NCBI GenBank assembly: GCA_011525785.1
Contig: WYBT01000063.1
Span: forward strand, 1 to 64,000
Length of the DNA: 64,000 nt
Direction: 5' to 3'
From: Planctomycetaceae bacterium
GTDB lineage: Bacteria; Planctomycetota; UBA1135; GCA-002686595
The stretch's first letter is position 1. Every line of letters begins with the position of its first letter. A model generated the notes under the pieces. The model had not been told where the DNA came from. It did not search any database and was given only the letters and a program-made list of their open reading frames with translations. The position numbers and the translations under genes were made by a program. Positions 17,496-26,328 of the stretch are shown here, piece after piece.

Positions 17496-17717
17496 TCACG
17501 GCGCCGCCGACGCCACCGGGCGCGACTCGCCCCCCGCGGGCTTCTCCAGGGTCGGAGTCTCCACCGCGCGCGGGTTGTAGTGCACGCACGTCGGGCACTT
17601 GTGGAAGTGCTCGCGCTGCCGCTTCTGGCAGTGCGCCTGCGTGATCTGGTGCGCGATGAGCGCCGCTCCCCCGTCCGCCCGCGTCGGGCACGATCGCAGC
17701 CCTTCAGGGTTTTCCAT
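17496..17717 (-). CDS. Small Cys/His protein, possible zinc binder
   Basis: The ATG at 17717 has a clear GGGAG ribosome site 6 nt upstream, giving a 73-residue protein MENPEGLRSCPTRADGG... The longer open frame upstream has no such site. The core HCQKRQREHFHKCPTC has C and H pairs that could hold one metal ion, followed by a Pro/Thr tail. Codon use looks coding. Function is unknown, and the gene does not overlap its neighbours. Confidence 0.6.
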   Translation of the reverse strand: MENPEGLRSCPTRADGGAALIAHQITQAHCQKRQREHFHKCPTCVHYNPRAVETPTLEKPAGGESRPVASAAP

Positions 17718-17847
17718 GGAGCACTCCCGATTCCGCCGGTGGGCGGAGGTTGCGGTTGGCGGGCGGAGGGAATCGATCGATGCGGCAGCAACGATCTCGC
17801 CCGCATTCTGGGGAGCGCCCCGCGGCCAACGCAAGGTGGCGGAACGT

Positions 17848-18723
17848 TCAGGTTCGACCCGCCCCGAACGCGGCCCGGATCCGGGCGAGCGCCTCGGCGG
17901 CCGCCGCCGCGCCCCGATGGCTGTCGCGGGACAGCTCGACCGCCGCCAGGCCATCGAAATCCGCCTCGAGCAGGGCCGCCAGGGTCCCAGGCAGGTCCAG
18001 GTCGCCCAGCCCGAACATCAGGTGCTCGTGCAGGCCGGCCTTGATGTCGTCCAGGTGCACGTGGACCAGGTGCTCGCTCAAGGACCGGATCTGCTCGGGC
18101 ACGGGCAAGTCGCCGGTCACCAGCAGGTGCCCCACGTCGAGCGTGAGCCCCAGCTCCTGGCCGTCCGCGCCGAGCCGCCGCACCAGCTCGAGGTAGCCCG
18201 CCGGGCGCTCGAGGAACATCCCAGGCTCGGGCTCGAAGCCGAGGAGCACCCCGCGCTCGCGGGCGTGGTCGAGCACCGCGCGCACGCCGTCGCACAGGCG
18301 GGTCCACAGCTCTTCGGGCGCCGGCGCGCCGCTGCGGCGGTCGCCCACGATGGCCCCGGGCGCCGCCCCGGACCAGATCGAGCAGATTGGAGCGCCGAGG
18401 TCCGCCGCCAGGTCGACGCAGGCGACCAGCATGCGCACGCGCCGGGCGCGGTCCTCCGCGGCGTCTTCCAGCAGCGTCGGGAAGTGCTTGCGACGCGGGT
18501 CGAGCACGAAGCGCGCGCCGGTCTCGATGGCGAGCTCCAGGCCCAGCTCCTCCGACCAGCGCCGCACGTCCTCGACCAGGCGCCGATCGAGCTGCAGCGG
18601 ATCGAGCTGCCCGACGTCCGGGGTGATGGCGACGCCCTCGTAGCCCAGGTCGGCGAGCATCCGCAGCGCGTCGAGCAGGCGGTGGTGCGCCAGTCCGTTG
18701 GTGTTGTAGGCGAGGCGGAACAC
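17848..18723 (-). CDS. Sugar phosphate isomerase/epimerase-like TIM-barrel protein
   Basis: GTG 18723 gives 291 residues starting VFRLAYNTNGLAHH, a normal length for the AP-endonuclease-2/xylose-isomerase-like barrel family. A TAGACT hexamer lies 10 nt upstream and supports this start; starts further up would run into the divergent receptor gene. Family marks are the metal-ligand segments LAIETGARF, LLGFEPEPGMF (Glu), LTLDVGH (Asp, His) and VHVHLDDIK (His, Asp), and a late Glu in AAVELSRDS. It probably isomerises or epimerises a sugar or related hydroxy-acid. The exact substrate cannot be told. Confidence 0.78.
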   Translation of the reverse strand: MFRLAYNTNGLAHHRLLDALRMLADLGYEGVAITPDVGQLDPLQLDRRLVEDVRRWSEELGLELAIETGARFVLDPRRKHFPTLLEDAAEDRARRVRMLVACVDLAADLGAPICSIWSGAAPGAIVGDRRSGAPAPEELWTRLCDGVRAVLDHARERGVLLGFEPEPGMFLERPAGYLELVRRLGADGQELGLTLDVGHLLVTGDLPVPEQIRSLSEHLVHVHLDDIKAGLHEHLMFGLGDLDLPGTLAALLEADFDGLAAVELSRDSHRGAAAAAEALARIRAAFGAGRT

Positions 18724-18733
18724 GCTGGCCGCG

Positions 18734-18739
18734 AGTCTA
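18734..18739 (-). promoter_or_regulatory. Probable -10 element of the isomerase-like gene
   Basis: TAGACT on the minus strand lies 10 nt before the GTG at 18723, the same arrangement as at tatA. Confidence 0.4.
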
Positions 18740-18790
18740 GCGAGCAATCCACGGACCCCGCGGGCGCCGTAGGCCCGCGCGAGACCCGCG

Positions 18791-20815
18791 ATGTTCGCCG
18801 CGCAAGCCCAACCCCAAGCCGTTCCGCCGCCCGAGACCGTCCGCTTGGAAGCCTTCGTGGTCGAAGGACGCGACGACAGCTTGCTCGGGGTCGCTGCCTC
18901 CGCCTCCGAAGGCCTGGTCGGCGCGGAGGAACTCGCCCGCCGCCCGATCCTGCGCGTCGGCGAACTGCTCGAGACCGTTCCCGGCGTGATCGTCACGCAG
19001 CACTCCGGCGCGGGCAAAGCCAACCAGTTCTTCCTGCGCGGCTTCAACCTCGACCACGGCACGGACCTGGCGACCTTCGTCGACGGCGCGCCGATCAACC
19101 TGCCCTCGCACGGCCACGGACAGGGCTACACGGACCTCAACTTCCTGATCCCCGAGATCGTGAAGTCGGTGCGCTACCGAAAGGGACCGTACTTCGCGGA
19201 CCTGGGCGACTTCGCCTCGGCGGGCGCGGCCGAGATCGAGTACGTCGAGCGCTTGGACGAAGGCGTCGCGAGCGTGACCGCCGGCGCCTACGACTTCATG
19301 CGCGCGCTGGCCGCGGACTCGTTCGGCCTGGGCGGAGGCGAGCTGCTGTTCGCGGCCGAGACGCAGTACTACGACGGCCCCTGGCGCGTCGGCAACGACA
19401 ACGAGCGCTTCAACGGAGTCGTGCGCTGGACACGCGGAACGGGCGATGACTCGCTGAGCTTCACGCTGAGCGGCATGGACGGCGATTGGAACTCCACCGA
19501 TCAGATTCCGCTGCGCGCCGTGCAGAGCGGAGCGTTGGGCCGCTTCGACGCCGTCGACCCGACCGACGGGGGCGCGAGCTCGCGACTGGCGCTGACCGGA
19601 GCGTGGAGCACGGCCCGCGCGAGTTCCAAGACCTCGGCGCGACTCACGCTCGCGCACACCGAGCTCGACCTGTTCTCGAACTTCACCTACTTCCTCGACG
19701 ATCCGGTCAACGGCGATCAATTCCTGCAGACCGACGAGCGCATCACGGCGTACCTCGATCTGCGTCACGAGTGGTCGAGTTCGCTCGGCGAGCTGCCGTT
19801 CGAGCAGAGCGCGGGCCTGCAAGCGCGCTCCGACGCGATCGACAACGCGCTGCGCCGCACGCGCGCGCGAGCGGTGCTCTCGACCACGCGCGCCGACGAC
19901 ATCCAGCAGACCTCGGCTGGACTGTGGTGGCAGGGTGAACTTGGGTGGAGCGAGACGCTGCGCACTTCGCTGGGCGTGCGCGGAGACCTGTACGGTTTTG
20001 ACGTCGAGAGCGACAACGCCGCCAACTCCGGCGATGAGCAGGACTCGATCGCATCGGTGAAGTTCGGCGCTGCCTGGGCCCCGTGGACGAGCGGCGAGCT
20101 GTACTTCAACGCCGGCACGGGCTTCCACTCCAACGACGCGCGCGGAGTGCTCACGACGGACGATCCCGCGACGCCGGCGCCCGGTGATGCGTCGCCTGTC
20201 GATCCGCTGGTGCGCACCAAGGGACTCGAACTCGGCGCGCGCACGACGTTCGCGGACGGACAGCAGTCGACGCTCTCGCTTTGGACCTTGGAGTCGGACA
20301 GCGAGATCCTGTTCGTCGGCGACGCGGGCACGACCGAGCCTTCGCGCCCCAGTCGACGCTACGGCGTCGAGCTCGCCAACTTCCTCGCGCTGAACGACGC
20401 CTGGACGCTCGACCTCGACGCCTCATGGTCGCACGCGCGCTTCTCCGACGACGATCCGGCCGGCGACTTCATCCCCGGCGCCGTCGAAACCGTCGTCGCT
20501 GCCGGTCTCTCCTACCAGGACCCGTCGGGCTTCTTCGGCTCGCTGCGCGTGCGCCACTTCGGCCCGCGTCCGCTGATCGAAGACGACAGCGTGCGCTCGC
20601 AGGAGTCGACGCTGGTCTACCTGCAGCTCGGCCAACGCTTGAGCGCCAACGTCACGCTCACACTCGACGTGTTCAACCTGTTCGACGAGGACGCGCGCGA
20701 CATCGAGTACTTCTACGCCTCGCAACTCCCCGGCGAACCCGCGCCGGTGGACGACGTTCACTTCCATCCCGCCGAACCGCTGCAAGCGCGCGTGAGCCTG
20801 CGCGCGAGCTTCTGA
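18791..20815 (+). CDS. TonB-dependent outer-membrane receptor, signal peptide not visible
   Basis: This 674-residue protein has a plug domain (LARRPILRVGELLETVPGVIV, FFLRGFNLDHGTDLATFVDG, YRKGPYFADLGDFASAGAAEIEY) and a long beta-barrel ending ARVSLRASF with a C-terminal Phe. LEAFVVEG near residue 20 resembles a TonB box. The protein begins MFAAQAQPQAV with no hydrophobic signal peptide, and a TAG at 18770-18772 blocks any upstream start in frame, so the leader is missing or sits in another frame. A TonB gene follows 8 bp later. It imports a substrate across the outer membrane, using energy from TonB; the ligand is unknown. Confidence 0.85.
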   Translation: MFAAQAQPQAVPPPETVRLEAFVVEGRDDSLLGVAASASEGLVGAEELARRPILRVGELLETVPGVIVTQHSGAGKANQFFLRGFNLDHGTDLATFVDGAPINLPSHGHGQGYTDLNFLIPEIVKSVRYRKGPYFADLGDFASAGAAEIEYVERLDEGVASVTAGAYDFMRALAADSFGLGGGELLFAAETQYYDGPWRVGNDNERFNGVVRWTRGTGDDSLSFTLSGMDGDWNSTDQIPLRAVQSGALGRFDAVDPTDGGASSRLALTGAWSTARASSKTSARLTLAHTELDLFSNFTYFLDDPVNGDQFLQTDERITAYLDLRHEWSSSLGELPFEQSAGLQARSDAIDNALRRTRARAVLSTTRADDIQQTSAGLWWQGELGWSETLRTSLGVRGDLYGFDVESDNAANSGDEQDSIASVKFGAAWAPWTSGELYFNAGTGFHSNDARGVLTTDDPATPAPGDASPVDPLVRTKGLELGARTTFADGQQSTLSLWTLESDSEILFVGDAGTTEPSRPSRRYGVELANFLALNDAWTLDLDASWSHARFSDDDPAGDFIPGAVETVVAAGLSYQDPSGFFGSLRVRHFGPRPLIEDDSVRSQESTLVYLQLGQRLSANVTLTLDVFNLFDEDARDIEYFYASQLPGEPAPVDDVHFHPAEPLQARVSLRASF

Positions 20816-20823
20816 GCCTGGTC

Positions 20824-21621
20824 ATGGCTGGTTCGGAAGCGCTTCGCGCTCGCGCGCTCAGGCTGCGTCTGGTCCGCCCGCGGCGACAACTGCGCGCGCC
20901 GCGTTGGCTGGTGGTCTCGCTCGCCGCGCACGCGCTCGCGATCAGCGCCTACGCCTCGTGGAAGCTGGCCTCACCGCCCGGCGGCGCCGTAGTGCGCGCG
21001 GTCTATGCGAGTCGCGAACTCACCTACGAGCAGCGCGCCGACTCGCCCGCGCCGGCGCAGTTCGAGGACCAGCTCGCGCCGAGCGCCCTGGAAGACACGC
21101 CGCTCGAAGAAGCGCGCGTGGTCGAGCTCGAACCAGAGCCGAGCGAGCCGCCCGCGCGCGAGAGCGAACTGCGCGAGCCGTTCGATCCGCGCTCGATGCG
21201 CATCCCCCAGCGCTTCGCCTCGCTCGCGCCGCCACGCATCGAAGCCATCGGCCCGACGACGACGCCCAGCGAGGCGCAGCAGGTCGCTGTCGTCGACGCA
21301 GCGCCGCCTGCGCTGAGCGAAACGAGCCCGCCGGCGCCGTTCGTGGCCGCGCGCGCGCTCGCGGAGCGAAACGTGCCTCCGGTGTACCCGCGAGTCGCTC
21401 GTCAGCGCGGTTGGCAAGGAACCAGCGTGCTCGAGGCGCGCATCGACGTGAACGGGCATGTGGCGGAGCTGCGCGTCTTGGAATCGTCGGGTTTCGCCGT
21501 GCTCGATCGCGCTGCGCTCGAGGCCGTTCGCAGCTGGCTGTTCGCGCCCGCGCGCCGCGGCGAGCTCGCGCTCGAGTCGCTGGTCGAAGTTCCGATCGTC
21601 TGGCGGCTCGCACAGGGCTGA
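20824..21621 (+). CDS. tonB: TonB-family energy transducer
   Basis: ATG 20824 gives 265 residues. One membrane segment (residues ~28-46, WLVVSLAAHALAISAYASW) is followed by a Pro/Glu-rich periplasmic spacer (DTPLEEARVVELEPEPSEPP) and the TonB C-terminal domain (VYPRVARQRGWQGTSVLEARIDVNG...FAVLDRAALEAVRSWLF). It transmits proton-motive-force energy to the receptor encoded immediately upstream. ExbB and ExbD are not in the window. A longer reading frame upstream overlaps the receptor and is not used. Confidence 0.85.
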   Translation: MAGSEALRARALRLRLVRPRRQLRAPRWLVVSLAAHALAISAYASWKLASPPGGAVVRAVYASRELTYEQRADSPAPAQFEDQLAPSALEDTPLEEARVVELEPEPSEPPARESELREPFDPRSMRIPQRFASLAPPRIEAIGPTTTPSEAQQVAVVDAAPPALSETSPPAPFVAARALAERNVPPVYPRVARQRGWQGTSVLEARIDVNGHVAELRVLESSGFAVLDRAALEAVRSWLFAPARRGELALESLVEVPIVWRLAQG

Positions 21622-21703
21622 GCGGAGTCGCAAACTGGGGCCGCGGCCCGCGTCGGGTCGCTCGAACTCTCTCTGGCCCTCTCTGGCGCGAAAGCCCTCG
21701 ACC

Positions 21704-22201
21704 ATGGACGAATTCTCGGACTCGGACTTCCTGCGTGGACTCGCCGACGGCATGTCCGTCGTGCGCCGCTGGGTGCAGCGCAACGAGATCATCGCGCAGT
21801 TCGACGACGAGGACCGCGAGTGCTCGATGCAGTTCGGCGCCGACGCCTGCGACCTGCTCGTGCGCATCGTGCTCGACCGCGAGAGCGACGCCTCGCTGTC
21901 GGTGTTCGTGCACCCGCAGTTCGACGTGCCGCCCGAGCAGCGCAGCGCGGTCGTCGAGACCTGCAACCTGATCAACGTGGCGATGCTGCTCGGCAGCTTC
22001 GAGTACGACCCCGACGAGCAGCGCGTGCGCTACCGCTATCTGCTCGTCTACCCGCCGGCGCAACTCGATGCGGAGCTGTTCGAGAGCCTGGTCGACGGCT
22101 GCCTCGACAGCGCCAACCGCGGCGTGCTGGCGCTCGTCGCCGTCGCGCGCGGCGAGAAATCGCCGGCCGAGGCGCTCGCGCTGCTGGCCGACAGCGACTG
22201 A
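21704..22201 (+). CDS. YbjN-domain protein
   Basis: This 165-residue protein starts at ATG 21704. The pattern AQFDDEDRECSMQFGADACDLLVRIVLDRESDASLSVFVHPQF then VVETCNLINVAMLLGSFEYDPDEQRVRYRYLL matches the YbjN fold (type III secretion chaperone-like). It is acidic, has no signal peptide or membrane segment, and is probably cytoplasmic. YbjN proteins are linked to stress and motility regulation in enterobacteria, but their biochemical role is unclear. It lies 82 bp after tonB on the same strand. Confidence 0.65.
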   Translation: MDEFSDSDFLRGLADGMSVVRRWVQRNEIIAQFDDEDRECSMQFGADACDLLVRIVLDRESDASLSVFVHPQFDVPPEQRSAVVETCNLINVAMLLGSFEYDPDEQRVRYRYLLVYPPAQLDAELFESLVDGCLDSANRGVLALVAVARGEKSPAEALALLADSD

Positions 22202-22224
22202 GCCCGCGCGGTCGGAGCACGAAA

Positions 22225-22241
22225 GACGCGTTCAGCGCGTC
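22225..22241. terminator. Short hairpin between convergent genes
   Basis: GACGCG (22225-22230) and CGCGTC (22236-22241) pair around TTCAG. It lies after the YbjN stop and overlaps the last codons of the convergent SDR gene. Confidence 0.35.
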
Positions 22242-23035
22242 GGCGCGCGCCAACCGCCGCCCATGCGGCGCGCGAGCAGGCGATCGGCGAGGCGCGGTGC
22301 GAGCAGGCTCGCAATCGCGAGCAGGCGCCACTTGGCCGAGAGCCACACTTCGGGTTGCGGGGCGCGGTCGAGCTCCCAGATGGCCTGCGCGACGCGCGCG
22401 GGATCGTCGGCGCCGGCGAGGTTCGGGCCGGGCAGAGCGCTGGGGTTGGGTTGATTCGCGAAGAACGGCGTGCGCGTGAGCCCGACGTCGAGCGTGCAGA
22501 CAGCGATGCGGTGTTCAGCCCACTCGATGCGCAGCGCCTCGCCGAGCGAGTTGAGCGCGGCCTTGCTCGCCGCGTAGACCGCTTGCCCGGGGATTCCGCG
22601 CCGGCCGACGATCGAGGAGACCAGCACCATCACCGGGTCGACGCCGCCGCGCAGCAGCGGCAGCGACAGCCGCGCGAGCGAGATCACGGCGGCGACGTTG
22701 AGTTCGAGCGTCTCGCGCACGAGCGCGGGCTCGGTCTGCTCGACGCGCGCGAGGTAGCCGCGTCCGGCGTTCTGCACGACCAGGTCGAGCGCGCCGAAGC
22801 GCTCGCGCACAGTCTCGAGCGCCTTCGCCAGCGCCGCGTCGTCGCGCAGGTCGCAGACGAGCGAGAGGTGCTCGTCCTTGCGCGGCAGCGACGCGCGCAC
22901 GCGGTCGAGTTCCGCTCCGCTGCGCGCGAGCAACGCGACGCGGTAGCCCTCGCTCGCCAGTTTGCGCGCCGTCGCCTCGCCGATGCCCGACGACGCGCCG
23001 GTCACCAGCGCGCGACGAGCTGCCGCACCCGTCAT
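22232..23035 (-). CDS. Short-chain dehydrogenase/reductase
   Basis: ATG 23035 gives 267 residues. It has the Rossmann motif TGASSGIGEATA near residue 13, the NAG of VVQNAGRGY, the catalytic Ser in LVSSIVGRRG, and YAASK with the catalytic Tyr and Lys. The overall form (LLRGG, GEALRIEWAEHRIAV, VGLTRTPFF) fits a classical SDR. It oxidises or reduces an unknown substrate with NAD(P). The start overlaps the upstream stop by one base (TGATG), so it is coupled to the membrane protein gene before it. Confidence 0.85.
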   Translation of the reverse strand: MTGAAARRALVTGASSGIGEATARKLASEGYRVALLARSGAELDRVRASLPRKDEHLSLVCDLRDDAALAKALETVRERFGALDLVVQNAGRGYLARVEQTEPALVRETLELNVAAVISLARLSLPLLRGGVDPVMVLVSSIVGRRGIPGQAVYAASKAALNSLGEALRIEWAEHRIAVCTLDVGLTRTPFFANQPNPSALPGPNLAGADDPARVAQAIWELDRAPQPEVWLSAKWRLLAIASLLAPRLADRLLARRMGGGWRAPTR

Positions 23036-23601
23036 CAGAGCGCCGAGCTCTTGTGCAGCCAGCGCATCTTGTCGATCCAACCCGAGCGCGTGCGCTTGAT
23101 CTCGCGCACGTCGAGATTGGCGTCGCCGTACTTCTCGATCAGCTCCTCTTCCCACACCGCGGTCATCTCGACGGCGCTGGTGAGCTTCTCGCGCGCCTGG
23201 CGGCCCTTGTCGTTGAGCGTCGCGGTGTCGCCCGCGGCCTTGGCCTGCGTGGCTTCCTCGAACAGCTTCTCGCCCTCGGCGGCGATCTTCAGCGCCGCGC
23301 GCCAGTTCTCGTTGTTCGCCAGGCCTTCCGGCGCCTTCGAGACGAAGTTGTACTTCGAGGATCCGCCGCCGCCGCCCTTGCGCTCGGGCGCCTTCTCGTC
23401 GGGCACGTCCGCGAACGGATTGCGCTGGACGACCTCGGGCTTGGGCTCCTCCTTCGCGGCGGACTTCTGCTTGTCGGTCATCATCGCGAGCCCGATGCCG
23501 CACACGATCACGACAGCGAGCAGGATCGGGATGTACATCGCCAAGCTCGCCTGGCGAGCGGGACGGCGATCGTTCGAGTTGCGGTTTTGAGCGGTGGGCA
23601 T
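23035..23601 (-). CDS. Membrane-anchored hypothetical protein
   Basis: This 188-residue protein has one hydrophobic segment near residues 22-40 (MYIPILLAVVIVCGIGLAMM), a linker (EEPKPEVVQRNPFADVP, then Gly-rich), and a charged helical region (NWRAALKIAAEGEKLFEEA, REKLTSAVEMTAVWEEELIEKYGD). It resembles small anchored proteins of planctomycetes with no assigned role. The order is anchored protein then SDR, translationally coupled. A TAGAAT on the minus strand (23633-23638) lies 31 nt upstream of the ATG and is a plausible -10. Confidence 0.6.
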   Translation of the reverse strand: MPTAQNRNSNDRRPARQASLAMYIPILLAVVIVCGIGLAMMTDKQKSAAKEEPKPEVVQRNPFADVPDEKAPERKGGGGGSSKYNFVSKAPEGLANNENWRAALKIAAEGEKLFEEATQAKAAGDTATLNDKGRQAREKLTSAVEMTAVWEEELIEKYGDANLDVREIKRTRSGWIDKMRWLHKSSAL

Positions 23602-23667
23602 GTCGTCGCAGGGGCGAGGTGTTCGGCCCGAGATTCTATCCGCGCCTCGCTCGCGCGAACGGGCGCG

Positions 23668-25005
23668 TCAGCTGCGGCGCACGAGCCGCGCGAAGTAGCC
23701 GCCGTCGACTGGACCCGCGCCGAGTTCGTGGCGCGTCGCGACATCGGGCAGGGCCTGCGCCTCGCCGACGAGCTCGAAGCCGCTGTGGCGCTCGAGGAAC
23801 GCGCGCACGGCGCGTTGGTTCTCATCGGGCTCGAGCGAACAGGTCGACCACACGAGCCGGCCGCCGACGCGCGTCAGTTGCGCGGCGCGGTCGAACAAGC
23901 GCGTCTGGATCGCGACGAGCTCGTCCTTGGCGGCGGGACCGAAGCGCCAGCGCGCCTCGGGGCGCTGCGCGAGCACGCCGGTGTTCGTGCAGGGCGCGTC
24001 GACGAGCACGCCGTCGAAGGTGCGCTCGCCCAGGGCTTCGCCGAAGCTGGTTTCAACGAGCTCGACGTTCGCGTGCGCACCCAGGCGTTCGAGCGTGCTC
24101 GCGACACGCGCCAGCTTGCTCGCCGAGACGTCGCAGGCGACGACTCGCGCGCCCGACTGCGCGAGAACGGCCGTCTTGCCGCCCGGCGCGGCGCACAGAT
24201 CGACGAGCTCCTCGCCCGCCTTCGCTTCGAGCGCCTCGGCGGCGCGCAATGCGCTCTCGCCTTGCACGGTGAGTTGGCCGGTGAGGAACGCTTCGCTCGC
24301 GAGGATCGCGCCTGAGTGCTCCGGCGACGCGAGCAGCATCGAAGGGTGCGCGCCATCGCGCGCGGTCACGCCGAGCGTCTCGAGCGCCTGGCGCAGGGGC
24401 TCTCGCTCGCCGCGCACCACTCGCAGCGACAGCGCGGGTTCTTCGAGCGCGCGTCGAGCGAGTTCGAGGGCGGTCGCTTCGCCGTAGCGCGCGCTCCAGC
24501 GCTTGATGATCGGCGCGGGCATCGAGAGCGCGTCCTCGGCCCACAGCAGCGGATGCTCGGCCGGGTCGTGGAACACCGGCTCGGCGAGGTGCAGGTTGCG
24601 CAGCTCGAGGTCGCGGCGCGGATCGTGGACGTGTCCGGGCTGACGCAGCGCAATCGCCGCTTCGATCGCCTCGCGCGCCAGGCGCACCTTCGAGGGCCCC
24701 AGCGTGCGTCGAACCGCGTCGAGCGCTTCTGCGCGGAGCGCGTGGTCGGGAATCTTGTCGAGGAAGAAGACCTGCGCGAAAGCGATGTGCAGGTGCGCAG
24801 CCAGGTCGGCATTCGCCTTCCCGCCGGTCAGATGGCGCACGATCGCGCGCAAGGTCGCGCGGCGGCGGACTTCGACGCCGATGAGTTTGCGCAGCAGGCC
24901 GCCGTCGCGCGCGTCGATCTCGCGCGCTTCGATCACGCGCTCGACATCGCGCAGCGGCGTCGGCGAGCCCGAGCGCAGGATCTTCCAGGCGACGAGGCGC
25001 AACAT
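23668..25005 (-). CDS. rsmB: 16S rRNA (cytosine-967-C5)-methyltransferase
   Basis: I chose ATG 25005, 4 bp after the fmt stop; an upstream start would overlap fmt. The 445-residue protein has a NusB-like N-terminal domain (DGGLLRKLIGVEVRRRATLRAIVRHL) and the RsmB methyltransferase core: VDLCAAPGGKTAVLA (SAM loop), VVACDVSASK, VLVDAPCTNTG (PC motif) and VWSTCSLEPDEN (catalytic Cys). It methylates C967 of 16S rRNA. The fmt-rsmB order is common in bacteria. Confidence 0.9.
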   Translation of the reverse strand: MLRLVAWKILRSGSPTPLRDVERVIEAREIDARDGGLLRKLIGVEVRRRATLRAIVRHLTGGKANADLAAHLHIAFAQVFFLDKIPDHALRAEALDAVRRTLGPSKVRLAREAIEAAIALRQPGHVHDPRRDLELRNLHLAEPVFHDPAEHPLLWAEDALSMPAPIIKRWSARYGEATALELARRALEEPALSLRVVRGEREPLRQALETLGVTARDGAHPSMLLASPEHSGAILASEAFLTGQLTVQGESALRAAEALEAKAGEELVDLCAAPGGKTAVLAQSGARVVACDVSASKLARVASTLERLGAHANVELVETSFGEALGERTFDGVLVDAPCTNTGVLAQRPEARWRFGPAAKDELVAIQTRLFDRAAQLTRVGGRLVWSTCSLEPDENQRAVRAFLERHSGFELVGEAQALPDVATRHELGAGPVDGGYFARLVRRS

Positions 25006-25009
25006 CGCG

Positions 25010-25960
25010 TCAGACCGCTCCCGCCGAGCCGCTCGCAAGGCCCAGTCGCTCGCCCACGTTCGTTCGCGCGCCGCGCAGGTACTCCGCCCCGCTCATCGGG
25101 CGTTTGCCCGCGGGCGTGAGCTGCGCGAGTTCGAGCGCATTCTCGCCGCAGGCCACGACGAAGCGCTCGCCGGCCTCGAGCACGACGCCGGGAGCTCCGT
25201 GGGCGGCGACTTCGCGCGCGAGGAGCACGGTCAACTCGCGTCCGCGCGCGTCGAGCGTGCGAGCGCCGGGCCAGGGGTTCATGGCGCGCACATGCCGAGC
25301 CAGTTCGCGCGCAGGCCGCGTCCAGTCGATCGCTCCGCGTTCCTTCTTGAGCTTGCGCGCATAGGTCGCGCGAGTGGGGTCCTGCGGTTCGAAGCGGGCG
25401 CGTCCGCTCGCGAGCAGTTCGAGCGCCTCCACGATGGCTTGGCCGCCCAGCTCCGCCAGCGCGGCGAGCAGCTCGCCCGCGGTCTCGTCGGCGCCGATCG
25501 CGCGTTCTCTCGCGTGCAGCACGTCGCCTTCGTCGAGCGCGGGCACGATGCGTTGGATCGAAACGCCCGTGCGCTCGTCGCCCGCTGCGATGGCGGCCTG
25601 GATCGGCGACGCGCCGCGCCAGCGCGGCAGGAGCGAGGCGTGCACGTTGAGCGAGCCGTGCGGCGCGAGCTCGATCAGCACCGGCTTCATGATCACGCCG
25701 TAGCTCGCGACGACCAGCACCTCGGGCGCGTGCGCGCGAAGCCGCTCGAGCACCTCGGGAGCGTGCGGGTCCGCAGGTTGGAGCACTTCGATGCCCTGCT
25801 CGCGAGCGGCGAGCACGAGTTCACTCGGTTCGACCTCGCGACCGCGGCCGCGCGGCTTGTCCGGCGCCGTCACCAAAGCGAGCGGCCGGTGCGGCGAGCG
25901 CGCGAGCGCTCGAAACACCGGCAACGCAAAGGGAGGCGAGCCGAGGAAGATCGTGTTCAA
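25010..25960 (-). CDS. fmt: Methionyl-tRNA formyltransferase
   Basis: This 316-residue protein has FLGSPPFALPVFRAL at the start, and LNVHASLLPRWRGASPIQ with the catalytic Asn/His region. An Asp in DEGDVL, and the C-terminal OB-like domain (LTVLLAREV...FVVACGENALELAQLTPAGKRPM) follow. It formylates Met-tRNA(fMet) for translation initiation. It is directly followed by rsmB on the same strand. Confidence 0.93.
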   Translation of the reverse strand: MNTIFLGSPPFALPVFRALARSPHRPLALVTAPDKPRGRGREVEPSELVLAAREQGIEVLQPADPHAPEVLERLRAHAPEVLVVASYGVIMKPVLIELAPHGSLNVHASLLPRWRGASPIQAAIAAGDERTGVSIQRIVPALDEGDVLHARERAIGADETAGELLAALAELGGQAIVEALELLASGRARFEPQDPTRATYARKLKKERGAIDWTRPARELARHVRAMNPWPGARTLDARGRELTVLLAREVAAHGAPGVVLEAGERFVVACGENALELAQLTPAGKRPMSGAEYLRGARTNVGERLGLASGSAGAV

Positions 25961-26004
25961 CCGCTGAGCCCGCGTGTGGCGAAGCGCTCAGGTCGCGGCC
26001 CGGC

Positions 26005-26328
26005 TCAGATCTTGGCGAGGACTTCGCTCTTGAACTTGTCGTAGGCCTTGCTGCCCACGATCTGATGCACGACCTCGCCCTTCTTGATGATCAGGAAGGT
26101 CGGAATGGCGGTGATGCCGTAGCGCGCCGGCACCTCGGGGTTGTTCTGCGTGTCGAGCTTGACGACCTTGAGCTTGCCCGCGGTCTCGTCGGCGAGCTTG
26201 TCGACGTAGGGCGACATCGCCTTGCACGGGCCGCACCACTCCGCCCAGAAGTCGACGAGCACCGGCAGGTCGCTCTGGAGGACGGCGGTTTCCCAAACAC
26301 TGTCAGTGACGTCGGCGGCTTTGCTCAT
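26005..26328 (-). CDS. trxA: Thioredoxin
   Basis: ATG 26328 gives 107 residues starting MSKAADVTDSVWETAV. The active site WCGPC is at residues 31-35, and AIPTFLIIKKGE includes the conserved cis-Pro. This is the standard length for a cytoplasmic thioredoxin. A longer in-frame opening upstream (to 26691) has no family similarity and is not used. Confidence 0.93.
   Translation of the reverse strand: MSKAADVTDSVWETAVLQSDLPVLVDFWAEWCGPCKAMSPYVDKLADETAGKLKVVKLDTQNNPEVPARYGITAIPTFLIIKKGEVVHQIVGSKAYDKFKSEVLAKI

Noticed and set aside
17718-17954. Upstream extension of the small Cys/His protein
   Set aside because: The extension is Arg/Pro-rich and the internal ATG at 17717 has a good GGGAG site.
18724-19098. 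Longer start for the isomerase-like gene
   Set aside because: It would overlap the TonB receptor by about 300 bp, and the 18723 start matches the family's usual N-terminus.
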